Shown: positions 1-7,012, numbered from the stretch's first letter. The stretch: 12,788 nucleotides of DNA from JBFLVQ01 sp040758525 (GCA_040758525.1 JBFLVQ010000226.1:1-12788); one strand, 5' to 3'. Program-made: numbers and translations. Notes: generated by a model not told the origin, from the sequence alone.

Positions 1-238
1 CGGCGCGCTCTATCTCGCTCAAGATTGGACGTGTAGGACCTTTAATACGCCGTACCGAAGCATCGCTATTAATTGCCACAACCAGCAGGTCACCGAGGGC
101 TCGCGCGGCGCGCAAGTAGCTTACATGGCCGGGATGCAATAGGTCAAAGCAGCCGTTAGTAAAGACCACACGCTGGCCAGCCTCTTTCGCCTGTTGGCGC
201 ATATACAGTAGTTGATCGCGACTGAGCAGTTTCTTCAT
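1..238 (-). CDS. rfaE2: D-glycero-beta-D-manno-heptose 1-phosphate adenylyltransferase (RfaE2/HldE C-terminal type), 3' end missing
   Basis: Partial gene reading out of the window; 79 N-terminal codons are visible. The family transfers AMP from ATP to heptose 1-phosphate, giving ADP-heptose for the LPS inner core, in the cytoplasm. The nucleotidyltransferase signature is plain: an FTNGCFDLLHPGH stretch at residues 26-38 with the ATP-binding HPGH at 35-38, followed by NSDASVRRIKGPTRP at 57-71, typical of RfaE domain II. The start falls only about 25 residues before the signature, so this is the stand-alone adenylyltransferase form and not the C-terminal half of a kinase fusion. The ATG at 236-238 has no strong ribosome site. 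The methyltransferase gene ends 19 bases upstream on the same strand, so co-transcription is likely. A generic cytidylyltransferase-like protein is the main alternative, but the motif match favours RfaE2. Confidence 0.88.
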   Translation of the reverse strand, partial: MKKLLSRDQLLYMRQQAKEAGQRVVFTNGCFDLLHPGHVSYLRAARALGDLLVVAINSDASVRRIKGPTRPILSEIERA

Positions 239-257
239 AACATCGAAACAACTCAAT

Positions 258-1184
258 TTACACTGACGACGCACCAGCCAGCAAGTGCCAAGGGCGTGGT
301 TTACGCAGCACAGCAACAACCCTATGTGTAAATATCTCCCGCAATAATGGCAGTGTGGTGAGGATACGGAATATCCAACCGTAGTACTTCATTCTCCAAG
401 CTTGGTAATTTCTGTTCGCTTTGCTAAAGAGCGGTAGCAAGCTCAGCGAGAGCACTTCGAAATGAGAATCAGCCAACAACTGTAGGAAACGTTTTATGGT
501 AAGTCCATTGAGAGTATAGATACGATGGCCAGGCAGTAACTGGCGTGGGCGATAAGTATTGCCACGCTCAGCCAATATCTCATCAATGGCAGACATCAGT
601 ATAGGGGCAGGGAAGAGCAAGTTTGCATAAGGCAAGTGTGATAGGTAACCCTCTAGATGAGCGCCTAGGGGGTGGAAATAGGGTGGAAAGATAAGCCAAA
701 GTTGGCCGCCTGGCTTCAACACTCGCCAACACTCTTGTAGGCATTTTGCTGGATCTTGCACATGCTCGAATACATCATAAGAGAGAATCAGATGCATACT
801 ATTAGCAGCAAAAGGAAGGCTCTCTCCCATACCAACAACAAAATCGATCTGTGAAACACCTAGTGATTGTGCAAATCTGCGTGCTGCCGAGACCATACGC
901 CAATCTATCTCTAGTCCATAACCATGACCACCCAGTCGGCGTTGTAACTCTATCGTTCTGCCTCCATAGCCGCAGCCTAGATCGAGAAAGGTTACTTCAT
1001 TGATCGGTAGATAATGATAGAAGAACTTAAGCAATCCTCCGCTTTGCTCGTCTTGTAACTCTCTTCTACTGCGGCTCAGTGCACCGTCTAGGCTATCTTG
1101 ATCAAGAGGGTGATATTCTGCGCCAGGGTAAGCTGGTAGCAGTTGCAATGCTGCTTTAGCAATGCTTTTGATAAAATTGGTCAT
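258..1184 (-). CDS. class I SAM-dependent methyltransferase (Methyltransf_11 type)
   Basis: Soluble methyltransferase, about 308 residues from the ATG at 1182-1184. The frame stays open further upstream to a TTG at 1260-1262 (334 residues), but neither start has a clear Shine-Dalgarno site, so the N-terminus is uncertain; I prefer the ATG. Numbered from the TTG, motif I (LDLGCGYG) is at 93-100, the acidic residue that binds the SAM ribose is E118 in GLEID, a GESLPF loop is at 146-151, SYDVFEHV at 161-168 and the RVLKPGG motif at 180-186. This is the order of a Rossmann-fold methyltransferase. After about residue 190 comes a long C-terminal part (LIFPPYFHPLGAHLEGYLSHL and on) seen in methyltransferases near polysaccharide and LPS genes. 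The acceptor substrate cannot be read from the sequence. The following heptose adenylyltransferase gene suggests, by inference only, a role in envelope sugar or lipid modification. Confidence 0.85.
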   Translation of the reverse strand: MTNFIKSIAKAALQLLPAYPGAEYHPLDQDSLDGALSRSRRELQDEQSGGLLKFFYHYLPINEVTFLDLGCGYGGRTIELQRRLGGHGYGLEIDWRMVSAARRFAQSLGVSQIDFVVGMGESLPFAANSMHLILSYDVFEHVQDPAKCLQECWRVLKPGGQLWLIFPPYFHPLGAHLEGYLSHLPYANLLFPAPILMSAIDEILAERGNTYRPRQLLPGHRIYTLNGLTIKRFLQLLADSHFEVLSLSLLPLFSKANRNYQAWRMKYYGWIFRILTTLPLLREIFTHRVVAVLRKPRPWHLLAGASSV

Positions 1185-1451
1185 ATACTTAATCCACTCG
1201 AATAACTGATCTGATTGAGATTTGATTCTCTTGGTTATAGCGGTAAGTGGAGAATAGTGCAATGAAAACTGCAGCCAAACAGGCTTGTGACAAAAGCGGT
1301 TAATTCTTAGTTAAAAGCGATCATTAGTTAGATAGACATACAGATATTAGGACTGTTTACAAAGGGCTGCCCAAACATCACGCTAGGTTCTCGTTAAAAA
1401 GGTGGCTTAATTTTCTCGATCGGTTTTAATAGATCGTCAGCACTATAAACA

Positions 1452-2405
1452 TTACGGCTGACACTGATATTGCGGTTTTGTACCGCATCCTGCACAGTAG
1501 CGCCACTGTTGTTCCATGGGTTTACCACAATTGTTACATTCAGATTTCAAGGATGTACGGCAATAAGGGCAGAATTTTTGCTGGCTATTAACCGCCTGTC
1601 GGCATTCCTGACAAGTGGCCGCTGGTATACGACCAAAGAGTAGATAGGCGAGCAGTCCACATACATTGGTAAGTGCTACGGTAGTAGTCCAGAGCAATGC
1701 CCAGCGATAGCGACCGCGCGCATCATGCCATACATAGGCGGGAACAAATAGCAGTAGGAAAGAACAGAGCATCAATAATAATTGACTAACCCAGGCAAGG
1801 GCTTGCTCATAACCCCCGGGCGCATTTACCAGCAATGCCCATGATATTACGCCTGGGTTAGTATTCAAACGTGCCTCACGCTCAAGTGGATCAAGCATCC
1901 AAACTGGCTCTACATCACTAGCAATAAAGTCGGACAGTAACATATCCTGCTGGGCCGCTACCACTTCGGCAGTGGCTGCAGGCCAGCTACCAACATCATT
2001 ATTGAGTGGGTTGGTATTACCAGGAATTGGAATTAGATACACATTCTTGGTGCGTACATAGACACGTGCATAGACTGACACTTTCACACCAGCGGCCAGC
2101 ACAATACGTTCACGCTGTTTGATTGTCAATAGATCAAGTGCATTGATGAAACGTTGGTTGTCAAGTAATGAAGCGTCTTTATTGGTATACTCAGCAGCAA
2201 TATTGCTACGTAGTGTCTCTATATCAGCTACCAACATAGGCCAAAATTCACGCGCCTGCTCGATTGCGGCAAGACCACGCTGATAAGAGTTGGCGCGATT
2301 ATAGCGAGCCAGACCTAGATAAATATAGAGTAGCAGCAACGCGATAATCAGTGCCGCTGTTAACAGCCGCCTTATTAGCACCAGAAATGCGCTGTTTTCC
2401 GTCAT
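1452..2405 (-). CDS. membrane protein with C-terminal double zinc ribbon (paralogue B)
   Basis: Protein of 317 residues, function unknown. Predicted membrane segments lie at about 7-30, 202-224 and 234-257, enclosing a polar region of about 170 residues (31-201) that should be outside the cytoplasmic membrane if the N-terminus is inside. The tail carries two CxxC pairs per ribbon: C265/C268/C279/C282 and C290/C293/C304/C307, a DZANK-like double zinc ribbon. With three helices and a positively charged loop at 226-235 the ribbons would sit outside the cytoplasm, unusual for this motif, so the topology needs testing. The gene starts 3 bases after the stop of the related upstream gene. Its AAGGAG ribosome site (2415-2420, 9-base spacing) lies in the last codons of that gene, so translation is probably coupled. 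The shared spacing and the tryptophan-proline motif after the first helix (FWP here, RWP in the neighbour) indicate a tandem duplication. Confidence 0.8.
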   Translation of the reverse strand: MTENSAFLVLIRRLLTAALIIALLLLYIYLGLARYNRANSYQRGLAAIEQAREFWPMLVADIETLRSNIAAEYTNKDASLLDNQRFINALDLLTIKQRERIVLAAGVKVSVYARVYVRTKNVYLIPIPGNTNPLNNDVGSWPAATAEVVAAQQDMLLSDFIASDVEPVWMLDPLEREARLNTNPGVISWALLVNAPGGYEQALAWVSQLLLMLCSFLLLFVPAYVWHDARGRYRWALLWTTTVALTNVCGLLAYLLFGRIPAATCQECRQAVNSQQKFCPYCRTSLKSECNNCGKPMEQQWRYCAGCGTKPQYQCQP

Positions 2406-2408
2406 TGA

Positions 2409-3464
2409 TCAGATCTCCTTGCTACAGCTTGGACAATAGTTCCAAGAGGTATCGACTGCCGCTGAGCAGTGCGTACAGTTGCGTTTCAGCGTATGGTTAC
2501 AGAAAGGGCAGAAACGGTAATCATCATTTACATTGCGCCCACAGTTAGGGCAGGCAGGACGTGCTGGCAAGTAGAGCAACCCAAGCATCAGCAGTCCAAA
2601 ACCAGCCGCAACCAGCATACTCAGGCCAGAAAAATCGGCAGCACGGTTGGCATTAGGGCCAAATTGCAAGGTAATAAGCATTGAGAGCACGGTACGTAGA
2701 CTAAGCGCTTTAAGCGTTAGTGAACTATAGGCTATCAATCCTAGCAGTGCCATAATCACAATAAGAATGGCGAAACTGCGCTTGTGTGTGAAGGTGTAGA
2801 TCCAGAGTGCAATTAATAGCACCGATAGCAATGCGCCCACTTGTGTAGCGCGTAGTAATGCCTTGATCAGCCCTTCACGGTAATTCCATTCTGTATGCAA
2901 ATAGAAGATCAGTAGCGCGCGCGGCTGATTGATTAATGACATTGGTGTTATCGCCTCAGTTACGGCGCCATTTGCAGTAAGCAATTGAGTCTGTTGTAAC
3001 TGTTGCCAACTGACACGTGAATAGAGTTCGGTTGCGGTTAGTCCTGTATCAACAGCCGGCAGCCAGTACCAGATCTTTGGACGTACTGTATCGCGCTCGA
3101 AGAAGACGATCTCGATATGTGCAATCATCTTGCCTTGACGACCATCATCCCCTACCAGGTTGTAAGTATGTGAACTGATGATCTGTCTCATCATCTCTGA
3201 CAAAGACTCTGGTATCGCGAGCGGCTCAGATTGCGTAAGGGTATCGGTAATAGGTGTATGTAACTGTTCAACAGCCTTCTTAAAACCTGGCCAGCGGTTC
3301 TTAAGCAGAGGTAGATCGAGTGCGGCACGCTGTACCAATTCGCTCTCCACACTATTGCGTACGATCACCAGCGCTACTGTCAAAAGCAGTAACAGTAGAA
3401 CGCTGGCGATCGTTAAGCGGCCGATATGATGTGTGAAGAAGTTTCTCAATTTACCTGTCAACAT
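2409..3464 (-). CDS. membrane protein with C-terminal double zinc ribbon (paralogue A)
   Basis: Protein of 351 residues from the ATG at 3462-3464, which has an AGGA ribosome site (3470-3473) 5 bases upstream. A longer frame from GTG at 3537-3539 would put 25 polar residues before the anchor and has no such site, so I reject it. Numbering from the ATG, a membrane anchor is at about 16-36, then an extracytoplasmic region of about 180 residues, then hydrophobic segments near 206-226, 230-250 and 280-300. The tail has C305/C308, C319/C322, C330/C333 and C344/C347: CxxC-x10-CxxC-x7-CxxC-x10-CxxC, exactly the spacing in the next gene. Function is unknown; zinc binding is inferred from the cysteines. 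It is the first gene of a two-gene unit and is divergent from the secreted SH3-like gene. A weak promoter-like pair (TTGAAC, 18 bases, TTTAAA) lies just upstream on this strand. Confidence 0.8.
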   Translation of the reverse strand: MLTGKLRNFFTHHIGRLTIASVLLLLLLTVALVIVRNSVESELVQRAALDLPLLKNRWPGFKKAVEQLHTPITDTLTQSEPLAIPESLSEMMRQIISSHTYNLVGDDGRQGKMIAHIEIVFFERDTVRPKIWYWLPAVDTGLTATELYSRVSWQQLQQTQLLTANGAVTEAITPMSLINQPRALLIFYLHTEWNYREGLIKALLRATQVGALLSVLLIALWIYTFTHKRSFAILIVIMALLGLIAYSSLTLKALSLRTVLSMLITLQFGPNANRAADFSGLSMLVAAGFGLLMLGLLYLPARPACPNCGRNVNDDYRFCPFCNHTLKRNCTHCSAAVDTSWNYCPSCSKEI

Positions 3465-3469
3465 ATATT

Positions 3470-3473
3470 TCCT
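3470..3473 (-). promoter_or_regulatory. ribosome binding site AGGA deciding the start of paralogue A
   Basis: AGGA lies 5 bases before the ATG at 3462-3464. It supports this internal ATG over the GTG 75 bases further upstream. Confidence 0.6.
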
Positions 3474-3582
3474 GCTGATTTTAAACTGCTGTATGGAAGA
3501 ATGGTTCAAAGGCTCTTTTCCATCTATTACTTTTACCACAGAGCAGACAACAGATTACAGCGGAGATTATTCTCTCTGGTTT

Positions 3583-3588
3583 AGGAGG
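3583..3588 (+). promoter_or_regulatory. ribosome binding site AGGAGG for the SH3-like gene
   Basis: A full AGGAGG lies upstream of the ATG at 3600. The gap of 11 bases is longer than usual, but no nearer start codon exists in frame and the following signal peptide fixes the start. Confidence 0.6.
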
Positions 3589-3599
3589 CCATTCAATCA

Positions 3600-4301
3600 A
3601 TGTATAAGTCTATTATTGCAATAATTTTCTTATTGCTATCTGTTATTACAGTGTCAGCCGCACGACCTCGTTGGAATGCAGAAGGCCGTTTCCGACGTGC
3701 TTATGTTGTTGATGGCGCACTGGCAGCATTAAGACGATCACCAACACCGGACGCCACCTGTTTGCGGCGCTTGCGTGTCGGACGCGCTCTTTACCTGCTC
3801 TCAACTCGCCGTAGTGGTGATGCTACTTATTATTTTGTTGCGCTAACGCGTCGCACCCGTGGTTATATAGATGCTGCCGCTGTCGCTAGTCCCACTATAA
3901 GCGGGGATGATACACGCCTGTTACGTATTATTGGTGAGGCTGAGGGGATAGATAAGATCGTGCTTTGTCAGGTTTTAACAAACCATTTTCCTCGCTCGCG
4001 TTGGTGTGCCGAAGCACTATTGGCAGAAGGTAAAGCTGCTGAAGAGGCAGCGCGTGAACTTACTCGCCGTGCTACCCAACGTCCTCCACATACTCTTGAT
4101 GTAGAGTTGCCGGTTATACGCTATTGGCGCAATTATACAGGATTAGATCGTTACAGCCGTTTGGGTGTGCGATTTCGTGTTGATGCTGAGACAGAACGCT
4201 TTTATTACGATGGCGCAGCTTATCGTCGGATCTTGCTGCGTTATCCACGCACACCCGCGGCTGAAGTGGCGCGTGAGCGTTTATCACAGCTTGAAAAATA
4301 G
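3600..4301 (+). CDS. secreted arginine-rich protein with SH3-like N-terminal domain and TPR-like C-terminus
   Basis: Protein of 233 residues, specific function unknown. Residues 1-20 form a signal peptide (short basic start, hydrophobic core to about 17, VSA-A cleavage site). Residues about 31-95 read like a bacterial SH3 (SH3b) domain: alternating hydrophobic strands, ALRRSPTPDATCLRRLRVG, then a GYIDAAAV ending that resembles the G-[YW]-[IV] close of SH3b domains. From about 105 on it is helical, ending with YYDGAAYRRILLRYPRTPAAEVARERL (202-228), which resembles repeats of outer-membrane lipoprotein BamD/YfiO-type TPRs. No lipobox cysteine follows the signal peptide. The protein is rich in arginine throughout, which suggests contact with an anionic partner such as peptidoglycan, teichoic-like polymers or LPS; this is inference. 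It is divergent from the zinc-ribbon genes and ends 3 bases from the convergent MarR-GNAT gene, leaving no space for a terminator. Confidence 0.75.
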   Translation: MYKSIIAIIFLLLSVITVSAARPRWNAEGRFRRAYVVDGALAALRRSPTPDATCLRRLRVGRALYLLSTRRSGDATYYFVALTRRTRGYIDAAAVASPTISGDDTRLLRIIGEAEGIDKIVLCQVLTNHFPRSRWCAEALLAEGKAAEEAARELTRRATQRPPHTLDVELPVIRYWRNYTGLDRYSRLGVRFRVDAETERFYYDGAAYRRILLRYPRTPAAEVARERLSQLEK

Positions 4302-4304
4302 AAT

Positions 4305-5243
4305 TTACAATTTAAGTTCCCAAGTCTCTCCAATCAGATTGTGGCCAAAGTCCTTGTGTGGCTCTTCATCTATCAACTGATAGCCAGCCTTTTCGTAGAT
4401 ATGTCGGCCTGCCTCCAGTATATTATTGGTCCACAGTCTGATCTTCTGATAACCTGCCTGACGGGCAAAGCGCTCACATTCACTAACCAAACGACTGCCA
4501 ATACCTAGTCCTCGCGCCTTTGGTTCAACCAGCAAAAGACGTAGCATCGCGATAGTCTGCGATTTCTTAACCAGAAGTACTGAACCAACAATCTCACCAT
4601 CCTTCTCAGCAATCCAGCAACGTTCTCTTTTTGGATCATAATTGTTGATGAAATTGGTTGCGATCTCGGCGACTAGCGCTTCGAACTTTTCATCCCAACC
4701 ATACTCCTGAGCGTAGAGTATGCCATGGCGATGTATGATCCAGCCAATATCGCCGGATTGATGTGGTCGTAGTAAGTAAGCGGTCTTCTCTTCAGGTCGT
4801 GCTCCTAGTAGCCCTTCAATGGTATGCATTGCTTCGATCAGACGATTCTGTTCAGCAATAGAGAGATTGCTTAGTATCAGACCGATCTCGTCACGTGCAC
4901 GTGTATTGAGTGGAGCAAATGTCTCTTGACCTTTCTTTGTTAATGATAAAAGGCTTTGTCGACCATCAGATTCCGAAGACTTTCGAGCAATCAAGCCACG
5001 TTTTTTGAAGCTCTGCAAAATACGACTGAGATAACCTGCATCTAGCCCTAGATCTTTTGCCAACTCACTTGCCGTCGGCTTCTCTCGATGAGCAAGTTCA
5101 TAAAGCACACGCACTTCGGTGAGCGAAAAAGGGCTCTTTAACAAGCCCTCTTCTAATAAGCCAATCTGCCTGGTATAGAAACGATTGAAACGTCGTACAG
5201 CTTCGACACGCTCATCGATATTGTCCTTAGTCACCAATGTCAT
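4305..5243 (-). CDS. MarR-family regulator fused to GNAT N-acetyltransferase
   Basis: Protein of 312 residues with two domains. Residues about 15-145 are a MarR-type winged helix: TASELAKDLGLDAGYLSRIL (57-76) is the helix-turn-helix and SSESDGRQSLLSLTKKG (89-105) the wing with its usual D-x-R. Residues about 155-312 are a GNAT acetyltransferase, with the acetyl-CoA loop in LRLLLVEPKARGLGIGSRLV (234-253; R-G-x-G-x-G type) and a GRHIYEKAGYQ motif (279-289) near the end. Such fusions are a known family; their acceptors are mostly unassigned. It is the last gene of the ilvE operon: the ATG lies 4 bases past the DUF1330 stop, with GAGG in the end of that gene as ribosome site. A dyad across the operon promoter (6980-7011) is a plausible binding site, so autoregulation is likely by inference. 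It converges tail to tail with the SH3-like gene. Confidence 0.9.
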   Translation of the reverse strand: MTLVTKDNIDERVEAVRRFNRFYTRQIGLLEEGLLKSPFSLTEVRVLYELAHREKPTASELAKDLGLDAGYLSRILQSFKKRGLIARKSSESDGRQSLLSLTKKGQETFAPLNTRARDEIGLILSNLSIAEQNRLIEAMHTIEGLLGARPEEKTAYLLRPHQSGDIGWIIHRHGILYAQEYGWDEKFEALVAEIATNFINNYDPKRERCWIAEKDGEIVGSVLLVKKSQTIAMLRLLLVEPKARGLGIGSRLVSECERFARQAGYQKIRLWTNNILEAGRHIYEKAGYQLIDEEPHKDFGHNLIGETWELKL

Positions 5244-5247
5244 ACTA

Positions 5248-5556
5248 TTAAGCCTCTGCAGTACGCGGGGGAATACCTTCTACAACTATCATATCAGTAT
5301 GCGCACTTGCCTGTCGGATTGCTTTAGGACCAGCATATTCAGGCGATCTCCACCAGGCTTTGGCTTGTTCAAGGCTTGGAAATTCTACCACTACAAACCG
5401 TTGTGGAGTCCATTCTCCCTCAAGAACTTCTACCTGTCCTCCACGCACCAGATAGCGACCACCATATGCTTCAAGTGTGGGTGCGACAAGGCGCCTGTAT
5501 TCCTCATATCGGACTGGATCAGATATTTCAACATTAACCACAATATAGGCTGGCAT
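5248..5556 (-). CDS. DUF1330 domain protein
   Basis: Protein of 102 residues, the usual length for DUF1330, a small dimeric alpha-beta (ferredoxin-like) family of unknown role. Family signs are the opening MPAYIVVNVEISDPVRYEEY, the G-G-RYLVRGG stretch at about 32-40, VVVEFPSLEQAKAWWRSPEY at about 55-74 and the closing hydrophobic strand MIVVEG at 89-94. There is no signal peptide or membrane segment, so it is cytoplasmic. GGGAG at 5565-5569, 8 bases before the ATG, is a good ribosome site. It lies between the YciI-like gene (51-base gap) and the MarR-GNAT gene (4-base gap), clearly in one operon. Both small genes encode ferredoxin-fold proteins, which hints at a shared small-molecule function, but no reaction can be named. 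Confidence 0.88.
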   Translation of the reverse strand: MPAYIVVNVEISDPVRYEEYRRLVAPTLEAYGGRYLVRGGQVEVLEGEWTPQRFVVVEFPSLEQAKAWWRSPEYAGPKAIRQASAHTDMIVVEGIPPRTAEA

Positions 5557-5607
5557 AGTAGAATCTCCCTTCAGAAATAGTCAGTTATTTACCACAGTCT
5601 AGAACGG

Positions 5608-5886
5608 TTAGTTACCAACAACAACAGTCCATGGCCGTACCTCCCAGCGAGTTACCAGTCCATTGATGACATAAGGATCATTACCAACAAACTTTTCTAT
5701 GCTAGACTTCTCCAATGTGCGAAACACCAGCAAGGCAGAATCTACCGGATCACTTAATGCGCCTGCCAAGAGGAGTTCGCCACGATCATGTGCCTCTCGG
5801 ACCAGTTGTAGATGTTCAGCTCTATATGGTGAGCGACGCGAAATAAAATCGTCAACCACTTGATAGAATAATGCATAGTAGTTCAT
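5608..5886 (-). CDS. YciI-like family protein
   Basis: Protein of 92 residues from the ATG at 5884-5886, which has AAGG 7 bases upstream (5894-5897) and begins 11 bases after the aminotransferase stop. An ATG 30 bases further upstream (5916) would overlap the previous gene and lacks support. The sequence fits the YCII family: YYALFYQVVDDFISRRSPYR at the start, HLQLVREAHDRGELLLAGAL (25-44), a DP pair (46-47), then the FVGNDPYVINGLVTRWEVRPW block (66-86). The family has a ferredoxin-like fold with a conserved His-Asp pair, here probably H25 and D46. Some relatives act as dehydrochlorinases or lactone isomerases, most have no known reaction. Its place between ilvE and DUF1330 suggests a metabolic accessory role. 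Confidence 0.87.
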   Translation of the reverse strand: MNYYALFYQVVDDFISRRSPYRAEHLQLVREAHDRGELLLAGALSDPVDSALLVFRTLEKSSIEKFVGNDPYVINGLVTRWEVRPWTVVVGN

Positions 5887-5897
5887 GTTGTTACCTT

Positions 5898-6956
5898 TCA
5901 AAGATTCATTAACCATTTGTGAGTATCCTCCTGCTGTCCAGTGCGAATAGCTTCAAGTTTAATACGGGCTCTCTCCATAATTGAATCTTGCTTCTGTGAA
6001 GTTAGATCAATCTCACGATCCCGATAACAGATTCGTCCAATCGGTACAACTGTTGCTGCTGTACCAACACCAGCCGCCTCGCTAAGCCGACCTTGCTGAT
6101 ATAGGCCAAACAATTCCTCAATGGCAACTAGGCGTTCCTCGACTGTGATACCTAAGTCTCGCAAGAGTGTGATAATACTGTCTCGTGTTATGCCTGGTAA
6201 GATCGTTCCTGTGAGCGGTGGTGTTACTACCATACCATCAATGACAAAGAATATATTCATCAGACCACACTCTTCTACAAAACGCCGCTCTATGCCATCA
6301 AGCCAGATGACGTTGTGATAGCCACGTTGCTGTGCCTCATAAGAGGCAAGCAAGCTACCAGCATAATTGCCAGCCGGTTTAACCTCTCCAGTGCCACCTG
6401 GGAATGCTCTTACATAACGCTCCTCAACAACCAGGTTGACTGGTCCAGCAAAGTAGGGCCCCACTGGAGATGTCATAACTACCAAACGGTAGTGAGACGA
6501 AGGCCGTACTTGTAATGACTCATCCATTGCAAAATAGACAGGGCGTACGTAAAGCGCTCCCCCCTCGCGTTGGGGTATCCAATCTCTATCGAGTCGAATC
6601 AGTTCTGCAATGCCATCAAGAAATAGTGATTCTGGTACAGACGGCATAACTAGCCTAGCAGCGGTCTGATTGAGCCTGATATGATTATCGCGAGGTCGAA
6701 ACATTGCCACTCCACTATTAACAGTGCGATGTACTTTGAAGCCTTCAAAAATTGTCTGTCCATAGTGAAGAGCGCTAGGAGCAGGCGGTAATGGCAATGG
6801 ACCATAAGGCAGGATTGCTGGCTCATCCCAGACACCATTCTGATAATTGGCTACCAGCATATGATCACTAAAGACCGTACCAAATTGAGCTGTCTCTCGG
6901 GTTGTGTGAGATAACCGGGATGGGCAGGCCTGAGTAATAGCTATCTTTTGCATCAT
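5898..6956 (-). CDS. ilvE: branched-chain amino acid aminotransferase
   Basis: PLP-dependent fold type IV aminotransferase of 352 residues that interconverts leucine, isoleucine and valine with their 2-oxo acids, using 2-oxoglutarate/glutamate. The size and motifs match the longer, eukaryote-like BCAT class (about 350 residues) and not the 300-residue E. coli type. HYGQTIFEGFKVHR lies at 64-77. The catalytic lysine that binds PLP is K193 in GEVKPAGNYAGS. The cofactor-phosphate part follows in EECGLMNIFFV (228-238) and TPPLTGTILPGITRDSI (245-261). The start is fixed by AGGAGG at 6962-6967, 5 bases before the ATG. It heads an operon with YciI-like, DUF1330 and MarR-GNAT genes and has a near-consensus promoter at 6984-7012 overlapped by a dyad. 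No other branched-chain biosynthesis gene is in view, so a degradative or salvage role is as possible as a biosynthetic one. Confidence 0.93.
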   Translation of the reverse strand: MMQKIAITQACPSRLSHTTRETAQFGTVFSDHMLVANYQNGVWDEPAILPYGPLPLPPAPSALHYGQTIFEGFKVHRTVNSGVAMFRPRDNHIRLNQTAARLVMPSVPESLFLDGIAELIRLDRDWIPQREGGALYVRPVYFAMDESLQVRPSSHYRLVVMTSPVGPYFAGPVNLVVEERYVRAFPGGTGEVKPAGNYAGSLLASYEAQQRGYHNVIWLDGIERRFVEECGLMNIFFVIDGMVVTPPLTGTILPGITRDSIITLLRDLGITVEERLVAIEELFGLYQQGRLSEAAGVGTAATVVPIGRICYRDREIDLTSQKQDSIMERARIKLEAIRTGQQEDTHKWLMNL

Positions 6957-6961
6957 TAATT

Positions 6962-6967
6962 CCTCCT
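6962..6967 (-). promoter_or_regulatory. ribosome binding site AGGAGG of ilvE
   Basis: A full AGGAGG lies 5 bases before the first of two tandem ATG codons, so it favours the first one (6954-6956). Confidence 0.75.
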
Positions 6968-6979
6968 GATATAGACGAG

Positions 6980-7011
6980 TGACATTATCAACTAATTAAT
7001 TGACTCTGTCA
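6980..7011. promoter_or_regulatory. 32-bp dyad, candidate operator of the ilvE operon
   Basis: Both halves are symmetric about the point between 6995 and 6996, with 12 of 16 positions pairing by my hand count. Outer arms are TGACA (6980-6984) and TGTCA (7007-7011). The inner 16-base core (6988-7003) reads TCAACTAATTAATTGA and has one mismatched pair. It covers the -10, the spacer and the -35, so a bound protein would block RNA polymerase. An AT-rich dyad of this kind is typical of MarR-family sites, and the last gene of the operon encodes a MarR-GNAT fusion. Binding by that protein is inference. Confidence 0.55.
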
Positions 7012-7012
7012 A
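6984..7012 (-). promoter_or_regulatory. sigma70-type promoter of the ilvE operon
   Basis: On the minus strand a perfect -35 TTGACA (7007-7012) is followed by a 17-base spacer and a -10 GATAAT (6984-6989, 5 of 6 consensus). Transcription would start near 6977, giving a leader of about 20 bases that contains the AGGAGG site. This is the best promoter in the window. Confidence 0.75.

Noticed and set aside
1436..1462. Inverted repeat GTCAGC/GCTGAC with a 15-base gap at the end of paralogue B
   Set aside because: The stem is short, the loop long and there is no T run, so it is not a convincing terminator.
3465..3539. 25-residue N-terminal extension of paralogue A from a GTG
   Set aside because: It has no ribosome site and places polar residues before the membrane anchor, while the internal ATG has a well-spaced AGGA.
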